NCBI RefSeq assembly: GCF_039729195.1
Contig: NZ_CP155796.1
Location: 2,604,001 to 2,668,000, forward strand
DNA: 64,000 bases
Source of the DNA: Mycobacterium sp. DL
GTDB taxonomy: Bacteria > Actinomycetota > Actinomycetes > Mycobacteriales > Mycobacteriaceae
Reading direction: 5' to 3'
In this document: piece by piece, positions 16,886 through 25,125 of the stretch
Position numbering within the stretch: position 1 is the stretch's first letter
How the letters are laid out: each line of letters begins with the position of its first letter
Position numbers and translations under genes: made by a program
Notes under the pieces: generated by a model
What the model saw: only the letters and a program-made list of their open reading frames with translations
What the model was told of the DNA's origin: nothing
The model's database searches: none

Positions 16886-18042
16886 GGATTCGACTCCTGC
16901 GTCGTCGTTTCGCGTGCGCGCGGTTCGGCGCTCAGCGCGTACACCTCGCGGTGGTGGTCTTCGGGGGAACCGAACATCGCCCGGTAGAGCGCAACACGTC
17001 TGAGATACAGGTGAAGATCGTGCTCCCAGGTCACGCCGATCCCGCCGTGCAGTTGCACGCAGTCCTGAAGCATCGCTGGAGCGCGTTCGGCCACATAGGC
17101 TTTGGCGACACTAGCGAACTTCTGAGCCTCGGGCGAACGTGCCGAGACCGCCGCAACAGCTCCCGCCGTGGTGGCCCGGCACGCCTCGAACCACATCTTC
17201 ATGTCGGCCGCACGGTGCTTGAGTGCCTGATAGGACGCCAACGGCCGGCCGAAGCTGTGCCGGTCGAACAGCCACTGGTTGGTCATCGCCAGGACCGCAT
17301 CGAGGATGCCGACGATCTCGGCACACTGGAGCACAACGGCGATCTGCTGCTGGCGCTCGATGATGGCCGGGGTCTGCTCGGCGGTACCGACGGCGGCGGA
17401 TTCGTCCACCTCGACGGCGTCGAATTGCACCCGGGCGTAACGCTTGACCAGGTCGACGGACTTCTGCGGGGTCACCGTGATCCCGGCGGTGTCGATCGGC
17501 ACCAGGAACTGCCTGATCTCGCCGCCACAGGTGGCGACCACGAGCACAGCGTCGCTGTCGGTTCCTGCTTCGACGCGGTCCTTCACGCCGTCGATCCGGT
17601 AACCGGATTCGGTGCGTGTGGCGGTCGTGCCGGCCTGTAGCGGAGCGAACGGCCGGGTGGGCTCATACACAGCCCAGGATGCCACCGCTTCGCCGCTCAC
17701 GAGAGCTTCGATATACGCCTCGTGCCCGCCGGGCGCTTCGACGAGACCGGTCAGCACGACGCTGACCGGATGCAAGGGTCCCGGCGCGACCGTGTGGCCG
17801 ACCTGTTCGGCGACCAACGCCAGATCGGCGACACCGTCGCCGGAGACACTGCCCCCGCCGAGTTCTTCCGGTACCAGCAGACTGGCCCAGCCCAGCTCGG
17901 CCGCCCGCTGCCACCAGTCCTTTTCGAAGGCGACGCCGGAAGCATGCAGTCCCCGCACACTGCTGAGCGAGCCTTCCTTCTCCAGGAACGCCTGGGTGGT
18001 GGAGGCGAAGAGCATCCGCTCCGGATTGGCGATGTCGGTCAT
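16882..18042 (-). CDS. Acyl-CoA dehydrogenase (FadE-type), smaller partner
   Basis: This 386-residue acyl-CoA dehydrogenase homologue is more divergent than its neighbour. Recognisable pieces are WASLLVPEELGGGS, the C-terminal IVGILDAVLAMTNQWLFDRHSFGRPLASYQ, and LQDCVQLHGGIGVTWEHDLHLYLRR. The middle-domain FAD-contact motif seen in the larger protein (QLLSEPSGG) is not evident, which fits the non-FAD half of a heteromeric enzyme; that is inference. The start at 18042 lies 40 bases after the amidohydrolase stop, so the three genes probably form one transcript under the upstream TetR boxes. Confidence 0.8.
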   Translation of the reverse strand: MTDIANPERMLFASTTQAFLEKEGSLSSVRGLHASGVAFEKDWWQRAAELGWASLLVPEELGGGSVSGDGVADLALVAEQVGHTVAPGPLHPVSVVLTGLVEAPGGHEAYIEALVSGEAVASWAVYEPTRPFAPLQAGTTATRTESGYRIDGVKDRVEAGTDSDAVLVVATCGGEIRQFLVPIDTAGITVTPQKSVDLVKRYARVQFDAVEVDESAAVGTAEQTPAIIERQQQIAVVLQCAEIVGILDAVLAMTNQWLFDRHSFGRPLASYQALKHRAADMKMWFEACRATTAGAVAAVSARSPEAQKFASVAKAYVAERAPAMLQDCVQLHGGIGVTWEHDLHLYLRRVALYRAMFGSPEDHHREVYALSAEPRARETTTQESNP

Positions 18043-18082
18043 GGGATCGGTCCAGCCTCTTTGCGCTCGCAGGTGTCTCGGG

Positions 18083-19312
18083 TCAGGTCAGGACGAGCGC
18101 GGGCACATCCGGCTTGTAGACCTTCTTGCTGGGGACCTTGAAGAGGTCGACCATGTTGCCGCCCATCACCTTTCGGACACCGCTGTCGTCGAGGCCCATC
18201 CGCTCCAGGTCGCTGACCAGGTTGATGGGGTCCGCCAGGCCCTCGGGGTGCGGCCAGTCCGAGCCGAAGATGACGCGGTCGATCCCGCACAGATCCGCCA
18301 TCTGCTTGAAGTCGTCCTCCCAGAACGGCGCGACGTAGACGCATCGCTTGAATGCCTCGATCGGATCCTCGGGGAACTCCTGCGGCATCTTCGAGTAGAC
18401 GTCTTTGAATTGGTAGAACAGGTAGGGCACCCACGAGGCGCCGTTCTCGACCGACAGGATGCGCAGATCCGGGTTGCGGGTCAGCGCACCGTGGCACACC
18501 AGTGCCGCCATGGTGTCCTCGATGGGGCGCTTACCCATCGCGACCATCCGGAACGATGTCGGTTTGAACGGCTTGAACTCGTCTCCGGGCTCCCAATCAT
18601 TGAGGTACGCCGCATATCCGCTGTCCGACGCGTGCATGGACACCGGGATGCCGGCCTTCACGCAGGCATCCCAGAAGGGATCGAACTCGGGCAGGCCGAA
18701 GGAGCGACTGCCGCGATACCCGGGAACCGGCGCGGGACGCACCAGAACGGTCTTGGCGCCGCGTTCCACGCACCATTCGAGTTCCTCGATCGCGCGGTCG
18801 ACGTTGGCGAGGTTGATGACCGGGGTGGAGAAGATGCGATTCTCGTAGTTGAACTGCCATGTCTCATACATCCATTGGTTCAACCCGTGGACGATGTCGA
18901 GGATGGCCTCGGGGTCGTCCTTGAGGCGCTCCTCGACCAGGGATGCCAGCGTGGGAAACATCAACGTGTAATCCAGGCCGAGCCCGTCGAGCACCTCGAG
19001 GCGGGCCTCGGGGTTGCGGAATGCGGGGATCGCCTTCATGGGCTTGCCCATGATCTCGCGGAAACTCTTGCCACCGCTGCCGTGCCGGAAGTATTCCTCC
19101 TGGGCGCCGGGTTTGGCGACCACCTCGAACGTGGGGTTCGGGATGTAGTCGCTGATCGTGTTGCGAACCATGATCTTGGTGCGGCCGTGCACCTCGATGT
19201 AGTCGATGATCCCCTTGCGGTGATCCGGCAGGAACTGTGTCAGCGCCTCTTTGGGCTCGTAGAAGTGGTTGTCGGCATCGAACACCGGATAGTCGAGGAT
19301 GCGAGACGGCAT
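18083..19312 (-). CDS. Amidohydrolase_2 (ACMSD-like) family metal-dependent hydrolase/decarboxylase
   Basis: TIM-barrel amidohydrolase-2 protein, 409 residues from ATG 19312. The N-terminal strand YPVFDADNHFYEP carries the D-x-D-x-H form of the metal motif; GIPVSMHASDSGY supplies a histidine, and VIFGSDWPHPEG the late catalytic aspartate. The family includes ACMSD and aromatic-acid decarboxylases as well as hydrolases, so the reaction is open. The start at 19312 is chosen because AGGAG sits 10 bases upstream; an ATG 18 bases further up is in frame but has no such site. It heads the operon with two acyl-CoA dehydrogenases. Confidence 0.75.
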   Translation of the reverse strand: MPSRILDYPVFDADNHFYEPKEALTQFLPDHRKGIIDYIEVHGRTKIMVRNTISDYIPNPTFEVVAKPGAQEEYFRHGSGGKSFREIMGKPMKAIPAFRNPEARLEVLDGLGLDYTLMFPTLASLVEERLKDDPEAILDIVHGLNQWMYETWQFNYENRIFSTPVINLANVDRAIEELEWCVERGAKTVLVRPAPVPGYRGSRSFGLPEFDPFWDACVKAGIPVSMHASDSGYAAYLNDWEPGDEFKPFKPTSFRMVAMGKRPIEDTMAALVCHGALTRNPDLRILSVENGASWVPYLFYQFKDVYSKMPQEFPEDPIEAFKRCVYVAPFWEDDFKQMADLCGIDRVIFGSDWPHPEGLADPINLVSDLERMGLDDSGVRKVMGGNMVDLFKVPSKKVYKPDVPALVLT

Positions 19313-19344
19313 GATGTGGGCTCCTGACATGTCGTATTTGCGCG

Positions 19345-19367
19345 AACCGGTAATGGCATTACCGGTT
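19345..19367. promoter_or_regulatory. TetR operator 1: 11-base-arm palindrome
   Basis: AACCGGTAATG (19345-19355) and CATTACCGGTT (19357-19367) are perfect reverse complements around a single G. The core is GGTAATGGCATTACC. It lies 33 bases upstream of the amidohydrolase start and downstream of the tetR stop, where a repressor of the catabolic operon would bind. Confidence 0.75.
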
Positions 19368-19370
19368 TAG

Positions 19371-19387
19371 TGGTAACGACATTACCA
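19371..19387. promoter_or_regulatory. TetR operator 2
   Basis: TGGTAA (19371-19376) and TTACCA (19382-19387) flank CGACA, giving the core GGTAACGACATTACC. This has the same GGTAA-N5-TTACC layout as operator 1, three bases away, suggesting two dimers side by side. Confidence 0.7.
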
Positions 19388-19436
19388 CGCCTGAGTGTAA
19401 CGATGCCAGAGCTGCTCACGCCGTCATAGTCCCTGT

Positions 19437-20063
19437 TCAGGGCGATTTAGCGGCGAGGCCGCGGAGGCAGAACCGATACAGGTGGCCGCCGTCGATCGGG
19501 ATCCCGTTCAGCTCGGCGCCCAGTTCACGCATCGGCAGTGCTCCCAGCACGGTCTGCATCATGATCGCGGCGTCGGTGTCGACGTCGAGGTCGGGGCGAA
19601 AGACACCCTCGGTGATACCGCGGCGCAGCACGTCGCTGACGAGTTCGTGCAGTGGTGCGAGAACCTTGGCGAACTCCTTGGGCCGGGTCTCCAGCAGGTG
19701 GTCGTTGTAGTAGGTCAATCCCCGGTTGATGCTGTCCTGGGTGGTGGATTCGGCTGGTGCGCAGATGCGCTCGATCAGCACGCGCAACGCGTCGTCGCTG
19801 TTCATCGGCCCGATCTCGGCACGCCACCGCTCGGTGGCGTCGGCCATGATCCTCTCGACCAGGGCCAGCAGCAGCTCGTCCTTGGTGGCGAAATGCTGGT
19901 AGAACGCCCGCAGTGAGGTCTTGGAGCGTTCGACCACCTCGAGGACGGTGAAATCGGTGCGCCCCGTCTCGCCGAGTATCGCCAGCGCCGACCGCATGAA
20001 ACGGCTGGCGCGGGATTCGGTTTCGGCGCTGACCGCGGGTTCCGGCTGAGCCTTTGCCGACAT
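19437..20063 (-). CDS. TetR-family transcriptional regulator
   Basis: Repressor of 208 residues. The N-terminal helix-turn-helix is FTVLEVVERSKTSLRAFYQHFATKDELLLALVE (residues 38-70), the standard TetR pattern. The C-terminal ligand domain is divergent (ITEGVFRPDLDVDTDAAIMMQTVLGAL). Three near-identical palindromes lie upstream and downstream of the gene, so it most likely represses itself, the minus-strand amidohydrolase/acyl-CoA dehydrogenase operon and the divergent thioesterase. The effector is probably an acyl-CoA intermediate (inference). Start ATG 20063 has AAAGG about 10 bases upstream. Confidence 0.85.
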   Translation of the reverse strand: MSAKAQPEPAVSAETESRASRFMRSALAILGETGRTDFTVLEVVERSKTSLRAFYQHFATKDELLLALVERIMADATERWRAEIGPMNSDDALRVLIERICAPAESTTQDSINRGLTYYNDHLLETRPKEFAKVLAPLHELVSDVLRRGITEGVFRPDLDVDTDAAIMMQTVLGALPMRELGAELNGIPIDGGHLYRFCLRGLAAKSP

Positions 20064-20095
20064 GCCGCACCGCCTTTCGCTCCGGGGTAGGTGTT

Positions 20096-20110
20096 GGTAA
20101 TGACGTTACC
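20096..20110. promoter_or_regulatory. TetR operator 3, between tetR and the thioesterase gene
   Basis: GGTAA (20096-20100) TGACG TTACC (20106-20110), same layout as the two boxes before the amidohydrolase. It lies 33 bases upstream of the tetR start, matching the spacing of operator 1 to its gene. It would also cover the divergent promoter. Confidence 0.7.
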
Positions 20111-20123
20111 GCTATCGGCGAAC

Positions 20124-20154
20124 CTCGGTTACTGTTCCCTCGACAGTTACCGAG
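20124..20154. promoter_or_regulatory. Spaced inverted repeat in the tetR/thioesterase intergenic region
   Basis: CTCGGTTACTG (20124-20134) and CAGTTACCGAG (20144-20154) are reverse complements at 10 of 11 positions, with a 9-base gap. The half-sites resemble the GGTAAC/GTTACC half of the TetR boxes but with different spacing. It lies just before the thioesterase start at 20171. Confidence 0.45.
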
Positions 20155-20170
20155 AGGGAGGCGCTTGAGG

Positions 20171-21055
20171 ATGACCGCGGATTCGGCGCAGGTGCAGTGG
20201 ACGGTCCAGGAATTGCTCGATCTCTTCGACGCTCGGCCCGGTGAAACGGACACGTTCACCGCGCAGACCGGACCCGCAGGCGAGGATGAACGGCAGGTGG
20301 TCGAGGGCACCCAGGTCCTCGCGCAGTCGATCGTGGCTGCTGCCAAGCGGTTTCCGGACAAGTCGGTGCGCTCGGTGCACTCGGTGTTCGCCAGGGCCGT
20401 CATGGTCGGTGCGGGACCGGTAGAGCTCGACATCGATGTCGTCAGCGAAGGCCGTTCCACCGCAACGGCAGTCGTGACGGCGACGCAGAACGGCAAGCGC
20501 TGCATCACGACGACGGTGCTCGCCGACGTGCCGACCGGTGATGTGATCCGTCATCACCTACCCCGGCCCGAGGTGTCCGGCCCCGCCGACTCCCATCTGT
20601 CCCCGATGCCCATGATGGGCCGCGAGTTGCGCCTGGTCGACGTCGAGGACGTGAACAGCCCCGACGAGGTCGGTCCACCGGAGCTGTACGCCTGGCTGCA
20701 CTACGATCCGATCCCCGAGCGGGACGACCTCGCCAAGGCGCTCATAGCGTATTTCACAGGGCATCTTGGTATTTCGACGACGATGCGGGCGCACGAAGGC
20801 ATCGGGACCAGCCAGGCGCACCTGACCGTCTCGACTGCTCCGATGACGGTCTCGGTCAGCTTTCACGAGCCGGTGCGCTGGGACGGCTGGCTGCTGTACA
20901 CCCACGAGAGCACCCAGGTGGGTGCCGGCATGTCCTACGTCCGCGGGGCAGTGCACACCCAGGAGGGCGAGCTCATCGCATCCTTCGCCCAGGACGGCCT
21001 CATCCGTCCGCTGCGACAGGTCGACACCTCGATCAAGGAACAGTCGCGCCTCTAA
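20171..21055 (+). CDS. TesB-type acyl-CoA thioesterase (double hotdog)
   Basis: This 294-residue protein has the TesB layout of two hotdog halves. The N-terminal half has VEGTQVLAQSIVAAAKRFPDKSVRSVHSVFAR, and the C-terminal half has PVRWDGWLLYTHESTQVGAG and SYVRGAVHTQEGELIASFAQDGLIR, the classic family end. It would hydrolyse acyl-CoA to free acid and CoA. The start ATG 20171 is preceded by a GAGGGAGGCG stretch. It is divergent from tetR across operators 3 and 4, so it likely belongs to the same regulon as the acyl-CoA dehydrogenases. Its stop overlaps the convergent DUF885 stop by 4 bases. Confidence 0.8.
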   Translation: MTADSAQVQWTVQELLDLFDARPGETDTFTAQTGPAGEDERQVVEGTQVLAQSIVAAAKRFPDKSVRSVHSVFARAVMVGAGPVELDIDVVSEGRSTATAVVTATQNGKRCITTTVLADVPTGDVIRHHLPRPEVSGPADSHLSPMPMMGRELRLVDVEDVNSPDEVGPPELYAWLHYDPIPERDDLAKALIAYFTGHLGISTTMRAHEGIGTSQAHLTVSTAPMTVSVSFHEPVRWDGWLLYTHESTQVGAGMSYVRGAVHTQEGELIASFAQDGLIRPLRQVDTSIKEQSRL

Positions 21056-22683
21056 GCCGCCACGGCCGAGCGCAGCACGTCCAACGGCAGACCGCCGAGA
21101 TCCAGTGCCCGGCCGTGGAACTCCTTGAGTGAGACTCCTCGGGCCTGCACCTCGTCGCGCAACTGCTGCCAGATCCGCTGCCCGATCGCGTAGGACGGCG
21201 CCTGGCCGGGCCAGCCGAGGTAGCGGTCCAGTTCGAACCGAAGATTCTCCTCGGCCATCGCGCTGTGCGACTGCAAGAAGGTCCACGCACGATCGGCGTC
21301 CCAGATGCCGCCGTCTGGCGCGGTCAACCCGCAGTGCACCCCGATGTCGATGACGACTCGTGCTGCCCGGAAACGTTGGGCATCAAGCATTCCCATGCGG
21401 TTGCCAGCGTCGTCGAGCCAGCCGAGCTCGGCCATCAACCGTTCGGCGTAGAGCGCCCAGCCTTCCCCGTGCCCGGACACCCAGCACCCGAGCCTGCGCC
21501 AGCGGTTGAGTCGATCGGCCAGCATCACCGCGCGGCCGATCTGCAGATGATGCCCCGGGACACCTTCGTGGAACACCGTGGTGGTCTCCTGCCAGGTGTG
21601 GAACGTGGTCACGCCGTGGGGGACCGACCACCACATCCGTCCCGGCCGGGTCAGGTCTTCTGACGGCCCGGTGTAGTAGATGCCCCCGGTGTGGGTCGGC
21701 GCGATCCGGCACTCCAGGTTGCGCAGTGGTTCGGCGATGTCAAAATGGTGCCCGGCCAGGGAATCGACCACGCGGTCGGACAGGTTCTGCATCCACTCCT
21801 GCAGCGCATCGGTACCGTCGATGAGGTAACGCGGTTCGTCGTCCAGTCGCCGCAGCGCCTCGGCAGCCGAAGCGCCGCGATAGAGCCGACCCGCGATCGA
21901 ATCCTGTTCGGCCACAATCTTCTGCAGTTGATCGAGTCCCCAGTGATAGGCCTCGTCGAGATCGACCTCTGCTCCCAGGAACGATCGGGACAGCACGCTG
22001 TAGGCATCGCGCCCACAGGCGTCCACCTCACGAGCGTGCGGGCCGATGTCGTCGCGGAACACCGTCACCAGGGACGCGTACGCGCCGGCAGCCGCCTGAG
22101 CGCTTCGCCTGAGTTCGTCGCGCAGCGTGTCGTCATTTACAGAGGTGGCGGCGACCATGTCGACGAAGAGATGCTGAATCTGGCCGGATTGTTCGATGGC
22201 CCTTCGCAGCTGACGCGCAGCAGGTGCGCGACCGGCCGACACCGCGGCGCGCAAGCCGTCGGCATAACCGGAGACCCGCTTCGGGATGAGTGACAGTCTG
22301 CGGTTGATCACCGCCCAGTCGTCATCGGTGTCGGTGGCCATCAGGTCGAAGACGTCGCGCATCGTCTGCAGCGGTGACGCGATCACGTTCAGCTCACCGA
22401 GGTCCAGGCTTGCTTCGTGCTTGTCGATCAGCACGCCGAGCCGCTCGCGCATCGCGGCGACGGTGACCACGTCGACGTCGTCGACGGGTTCGGCCCCGTC
22501 CAGCTCCCGCAACGCGACCCGGGCCGCGTCGGCCCGCGCGGTCACCCCGTCGGGTGAGTAGTCGGTGATCTGGTCGTCGTAGCCTGTGATGCCCGATTCG
22601 GTTGCCGCACAGGGATCGAGGGCTGCCGACGCGGTGAGGTAACGCTCGGCGACGGCGTCGACGGCGGTGGTGGGCCTAGCCAA
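21052..22683 (-). CDS. DUF885 family putative metallopeptidase
   Basis: About 543 residues from TTG 22683. The key motif is HEGVPGHHLQ with a following GHGEGWALYAERLMAELGW, together the predicted zinc-binding and catalytic set of the DUF885/M32-like family. The N-terminal part (VAERYLTASAALDP...TGYDD) is usual for the family. No ATG is available near the family start; TTG 22683 overlaps the preceding metallopeptidase gene by 8 bases, which suggests translational coupling. Longer frames upstream are arginine/serine-rich and unlikely. No signal peptide; probably cytoplasmic. Confidence 0.75.
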   Translation of the reverse strand: MARPTTAVDAVAERYLTASAALDPCAATESGITGYDDQITDYSPDGVTARADAARVALRELDGAEPVDDVDVVTVAAMRERLGVLIDKHEASLDLGELNVIASPLQTMRDVFDLMATDTDDDWAVINRRLSLIPKRVSGYADGLRAAVSAGRAPAARQLRRAIEQSGQIQHLFVDMVAATSVNDDTLRDELRRSAQAAAGAYASLVTVFRDDIGPHAREVDACGRDAYSVLSRSFLGAEVDLDEAYHWGLDQLQKIVAEQDSIAGRLYRGASAAEALRRLDDEPRYLIDGTDALQEWMQNLSDRVVDSLAGHHFDIAEPLRNLECRIAPTHTGGIYYTGPSEDLTRPGRMWWSVPHGVTTFHTWQETTTVFHEGVPGHHLQIGRAVMLADRLNRWRRLGCWVSGHGEGWALYAERLMAELGWLDDAGNRMGMLDAQRFRAARVVIDIGVHCGLTAPDGGIWDADRAWTFLQSHSAMAEENLRFELDRYLGWPGQAPSYAIGQRIWQQLRDEVQARGVSLKEFHGRALDLGGLPLDVLRSAVAA

Positions 22684-23566
22684 GGTTGTTGGTCGCGAAG
22701 GTGTCGCACTTGTTCGGGTCGCCGGTCTGGTAGCCGACGGTGAACCACTTCTGCCGCTGCTCGGAGGAACCGTGTGTCCACGACTCCGGGTTGACCCGTC
22801 CCGTCGCCGCCTCCTGGATCCGGTCATCACCTACCGAGGATGCGGCCGACAGGGCGTCGGAGATGTCCCTGTCGCTCAAAGGCTCCAGGAACGGCACATC
22901 GGTGCCGTCCTGTTTGGTGATCGCCGCGTAGTGGGCCCACACACCCGCGTAGCAGTCGGCCTGCAGTTCGGTACGCACGCCGCCACCCGTGGGGCCTTCG
23001 GGATCCTGCTGAGCACGGCCGAGCACTCCCTGCAGGTTCTGCACGTGGTGGCCGAACTCGTGGGCGACCACATATTCCTGGGCGAAAGGCCCGCCGCTGG
23101 AACCGAACTGATCAACCAGGACGTCGAAGAAGTCGGTGTCGAAGTAGGCGGTCTGATCGGCCGGGCAGTAGAACGGTCCGACAGCACTGTTCGCCGGTCC
23201 ACACCGGGTGTCGACCTGGCCGGAGAACAGCCGGATGGACGGGCGGGTGTATCCGGGCAACAGCTGCTCCCAGACCTCGTCGACCGAGTTCCCCGTCGCC
23301 ACCACCCGGCACTGCACGATGGCGTTCGCGTCCGCGCCGGTCCTGCACTGGCTCAGATCGAAGCCCGGAGCCTCGACGCCCTGGGTGTCCATCTGTGGCT
23401 GCTGGGGGAGCACCGTGCCCGGATCGACGCCGAGGAACAAGGCGACCACCACGATCAGCAGCCCACCGATACCGCCCCCGACCGCGATGCCGCGGCCGGG
23501 ACCTCGGCCCCCGCCGCTGCTGGACGTGGTGCTGGTGTCGATCTGCATGCCCTCGTTGAAGGTCAT
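22676..23566 (-). CDS. Neutral zinc metallopeptidase, YpfJ family, membrane-anchored
   Basis: 296 residues: a Ser/Gly-rich N-terminus, one transmembrane helix (residues 27-47, GIAVGGGIGGLLIVVVALFL), and an outside domain with zinc motif HEFGHH (His169, Glu170, His173). Late motifs ELQADCYAGVWAHYA and DPNKCDTF are typical of PF04228-type proteins such as YpfJ. Four cysteines in the external part (74, 86, 122, 134) could form disulfides. It is the likely counterpart of M. tuberculosis Rv2575. It is the upstream partner of the DUF885 gene and divergent from the esterase gene. Confidence 0.85.
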   Translation of the reverse strand: MTFNEGMQIDTSTTSSSGGGRGPGRGIAVGGGIGGLLIVVVALFLGVDPGTVLPQQPQMDTQGVEAPGFDLSQCRTGADANAIVQCRVVATGNSVDEVWEQLLPGYTRPSIRLFSGQVDTRCGPANSAVGPFYCPADQTAYFDTDFFDVLVDQFGSSGGPFAQEYVVAHEFGHHVQNLQGVLGRAQQDPEGPTGGGVRTELQADCYAGVWAHYAAITKQDGTDVPFLEPLSDRDISDALSAASSVGDDRIQEAATGRVNPESWTHGSSEQRQKWFTVGYQTGDPNKCDTFATNNLG

Positions 23567-23627
23567 TGCGCCACCTCATCAACTTTCGCCGCCGCGCCTG
23601 CCACCCAGGCCGGTCAAGCTTTGCACA

Positions 23628-23633
23628 TACGAT
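23628..23633 (+). promoter_or_regulatory. -10 element for leaderless esterase mRNA
   Basis: TACGAT fits TANNNT and ends 7 bases before GTG 23641, the distance expected when transcription starts on the first base of the start codon. No Shine-Dalgarno precedes the GTG, supporting a leaderless transcript. Confidence 0.55.
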
Positions 23634-23640
23634 TTCTCCT

Positions 23641-25125
23641 GTGGCAGTTGTTGTCGGACATTCCCCGGTGGTGCACACCGCCTCGGGCGCCCTGCGCGGC
23701 GACACCGAGGGAGGGATCGGGGTCTGGCGCGGTGTGCCGTATGCCGCGCAACCGGTGGGACAGCGCCGGTTCCTGGGGCCGGGTCCGCTCGCTCCGTGGC
23801 AGGGGGTCCGGGATGCGCGCGAACACGGTCCACTGCCTCCGCAGACCAAATCGTTCGTCGGGGGCGGGCGGGACGACCCGAAGGTGCGTGACGAAGCCTG
23901 TCTGACCCTGACGGTGTGGTCGCCGGACACCTCAGCGGCACTGCCGGTCATGGTGTGGATCCCCGGGGGCGCCTTCGTGTACGGCGCCGGGCAGTTCCAG
24001 CTGTACAACGGCTCGCGACTGGCGGCCAACGGCAACGTGGTGGTGGTCAACATCACCTACCGGATCGGGGTGTTCGGCGGGTTCGAGCTCAGCGACCTCG
24101 GCGAGGGTTTCGACGACAACCTGGCGCTGCGAGATCAGATCGCCGCCTTGGCCTGGGTGCGGGACAACATCGCCGCCTTCGGCGGGGACCCGGCTCAGGT
24201 CACCGTGTTCGGCGAGTCGGCCGGGGCCACGTCGGTGTTGGCGTTGCTGGCCAGCCCCGCGGCCGAGGGACTGTTCCACCGGGCGATCGCGCAGAGTCCC
24301 GCGCTGCCGTTGATCGCCGACCGTGAACTCCGGGCAGCCCGGGCACATGAGTTCCTCGGACGCCTCGGGGTGGGTGCATCCGAGGTCAAGGCGTTGCCGC
24401 AGCGCCAACTGCGCCGCGCGGCCGGGATGGTGCAGCTCAAGAGCGCGGCCACCACCCCGACACTGGCCTACGGATTGACCCACGGCACGGAGTTGCTTCC
24501 CCGGCACCCGGTCGAGGCCGCCCGTACCGGTGAGTTGGCGCGGATGCCGCTGATCATCGGCACGAACAGCCACGAGGCATCGATGTTCGCCTGGACCAAA
24601 CCGCCGATGCTGCCCACGACGCGGCCCACGGTCGACGCCTACTTCGCGAGGGTGGCGCCGGAGGCCAAAGAGCGTGTGCTGCAGGCATACCCGGACTATC
24701 CGCGCCGTCGCGCGCTGATCGACCTGGGATCCGACGTCATGTTCGGCGCCCCTGCCTGGGCGTTCGCCGATGCATACAGCGTGCACGCGCACACCCGCAT
24801 GTACCGCTTCGACCACTTCGGTCTGAGCCTGCGCATGCTCGGCCTCGGCGCCACACACGGCAGTGAGATCGTGCATGTCCAGCACAGCTACGCGTCGTTC
24901 ATCGGCCGCAAACTGCACCCGTTCGGCCGGCGGCTGCAGCCACCGGTAGGTCGCCGGATGCAACGCGCCTGGCTGGATTTCGCCCACGGCGAGGGGGTGG
25001 GGGAGGCGGACTGGCCCGTCTACGAAACCCCGCGCCGACGCACCCGGCTGATCACCACCGCCCGTGACGTCGTCGCCGAAGACCCCGACGCGGTCCGGCG
25101 GACCGCGTGGGACGGGGTGTACTAA
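23641..25125 (+). CDS. Type B carboxylesterase/lipase
   Basis: Alpha/beta-hydrolase of 494 residues. The nucleophile elbow is FGESAGATSV (Ser193) and the oxyanion-hole motif is PGGAFVYGAG. The C-terminal acid/base region includes GTNSHEASMFAW and the histidine of ATHGSEIVHVQHSY. It lacks a signal peptide, so it is probably intracellular. It would hydrolyse carboxylic esters; the physiological substrate is unknown. The start is GTG 23641, because a -10 element lies exactly at leaderless distance and the family N-terminus (VVHTASGALRG) begins there. The stop overlaps that of the convergent cyclase gene. Confidence 0.85.
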   Translation: MAVVVGHSPVVHTASGALRGDTEGGIGVWRGVPYAAQPVGQRRFLGPGPLAPWQGVRDAREHGPLPPQTKSFVGGGRDDPKVRDEACLTLTVWSPDTSAALPVMVWIPGGAFVYGAGQFQLYNGSRLAANGNVVVVNITYRIGVFGGFELSDLGEGFDDNLALRDQIAALAWVRDNIAAFGGDPAQVTVFGESAGATSVLALLASPAAEGLFHRAIAQSPALPLIADRELRAARAHEFLGRLGVGASEVKALPQRQLRRAAGMVQLKSAATTPTLAYGLTHGTELLPRHPVEAARTGELARMPLIIGTNSHEASMFAWTKPPMLPTTRPTVDAYFARVAPEAKERVLQAYPDYPRRRALIDLGSDVMFGAPAWAFADAYSVHAHTRMYRFDHFGLSLRMLGLGATHGSEIVHVQHSYASFIGRKLHPFGRRLQPPVGRRMQRAWLDFAHGEGVGEADWPVYETPRRRTRLITTARDVVAEDPDAVRRTAWDGVY

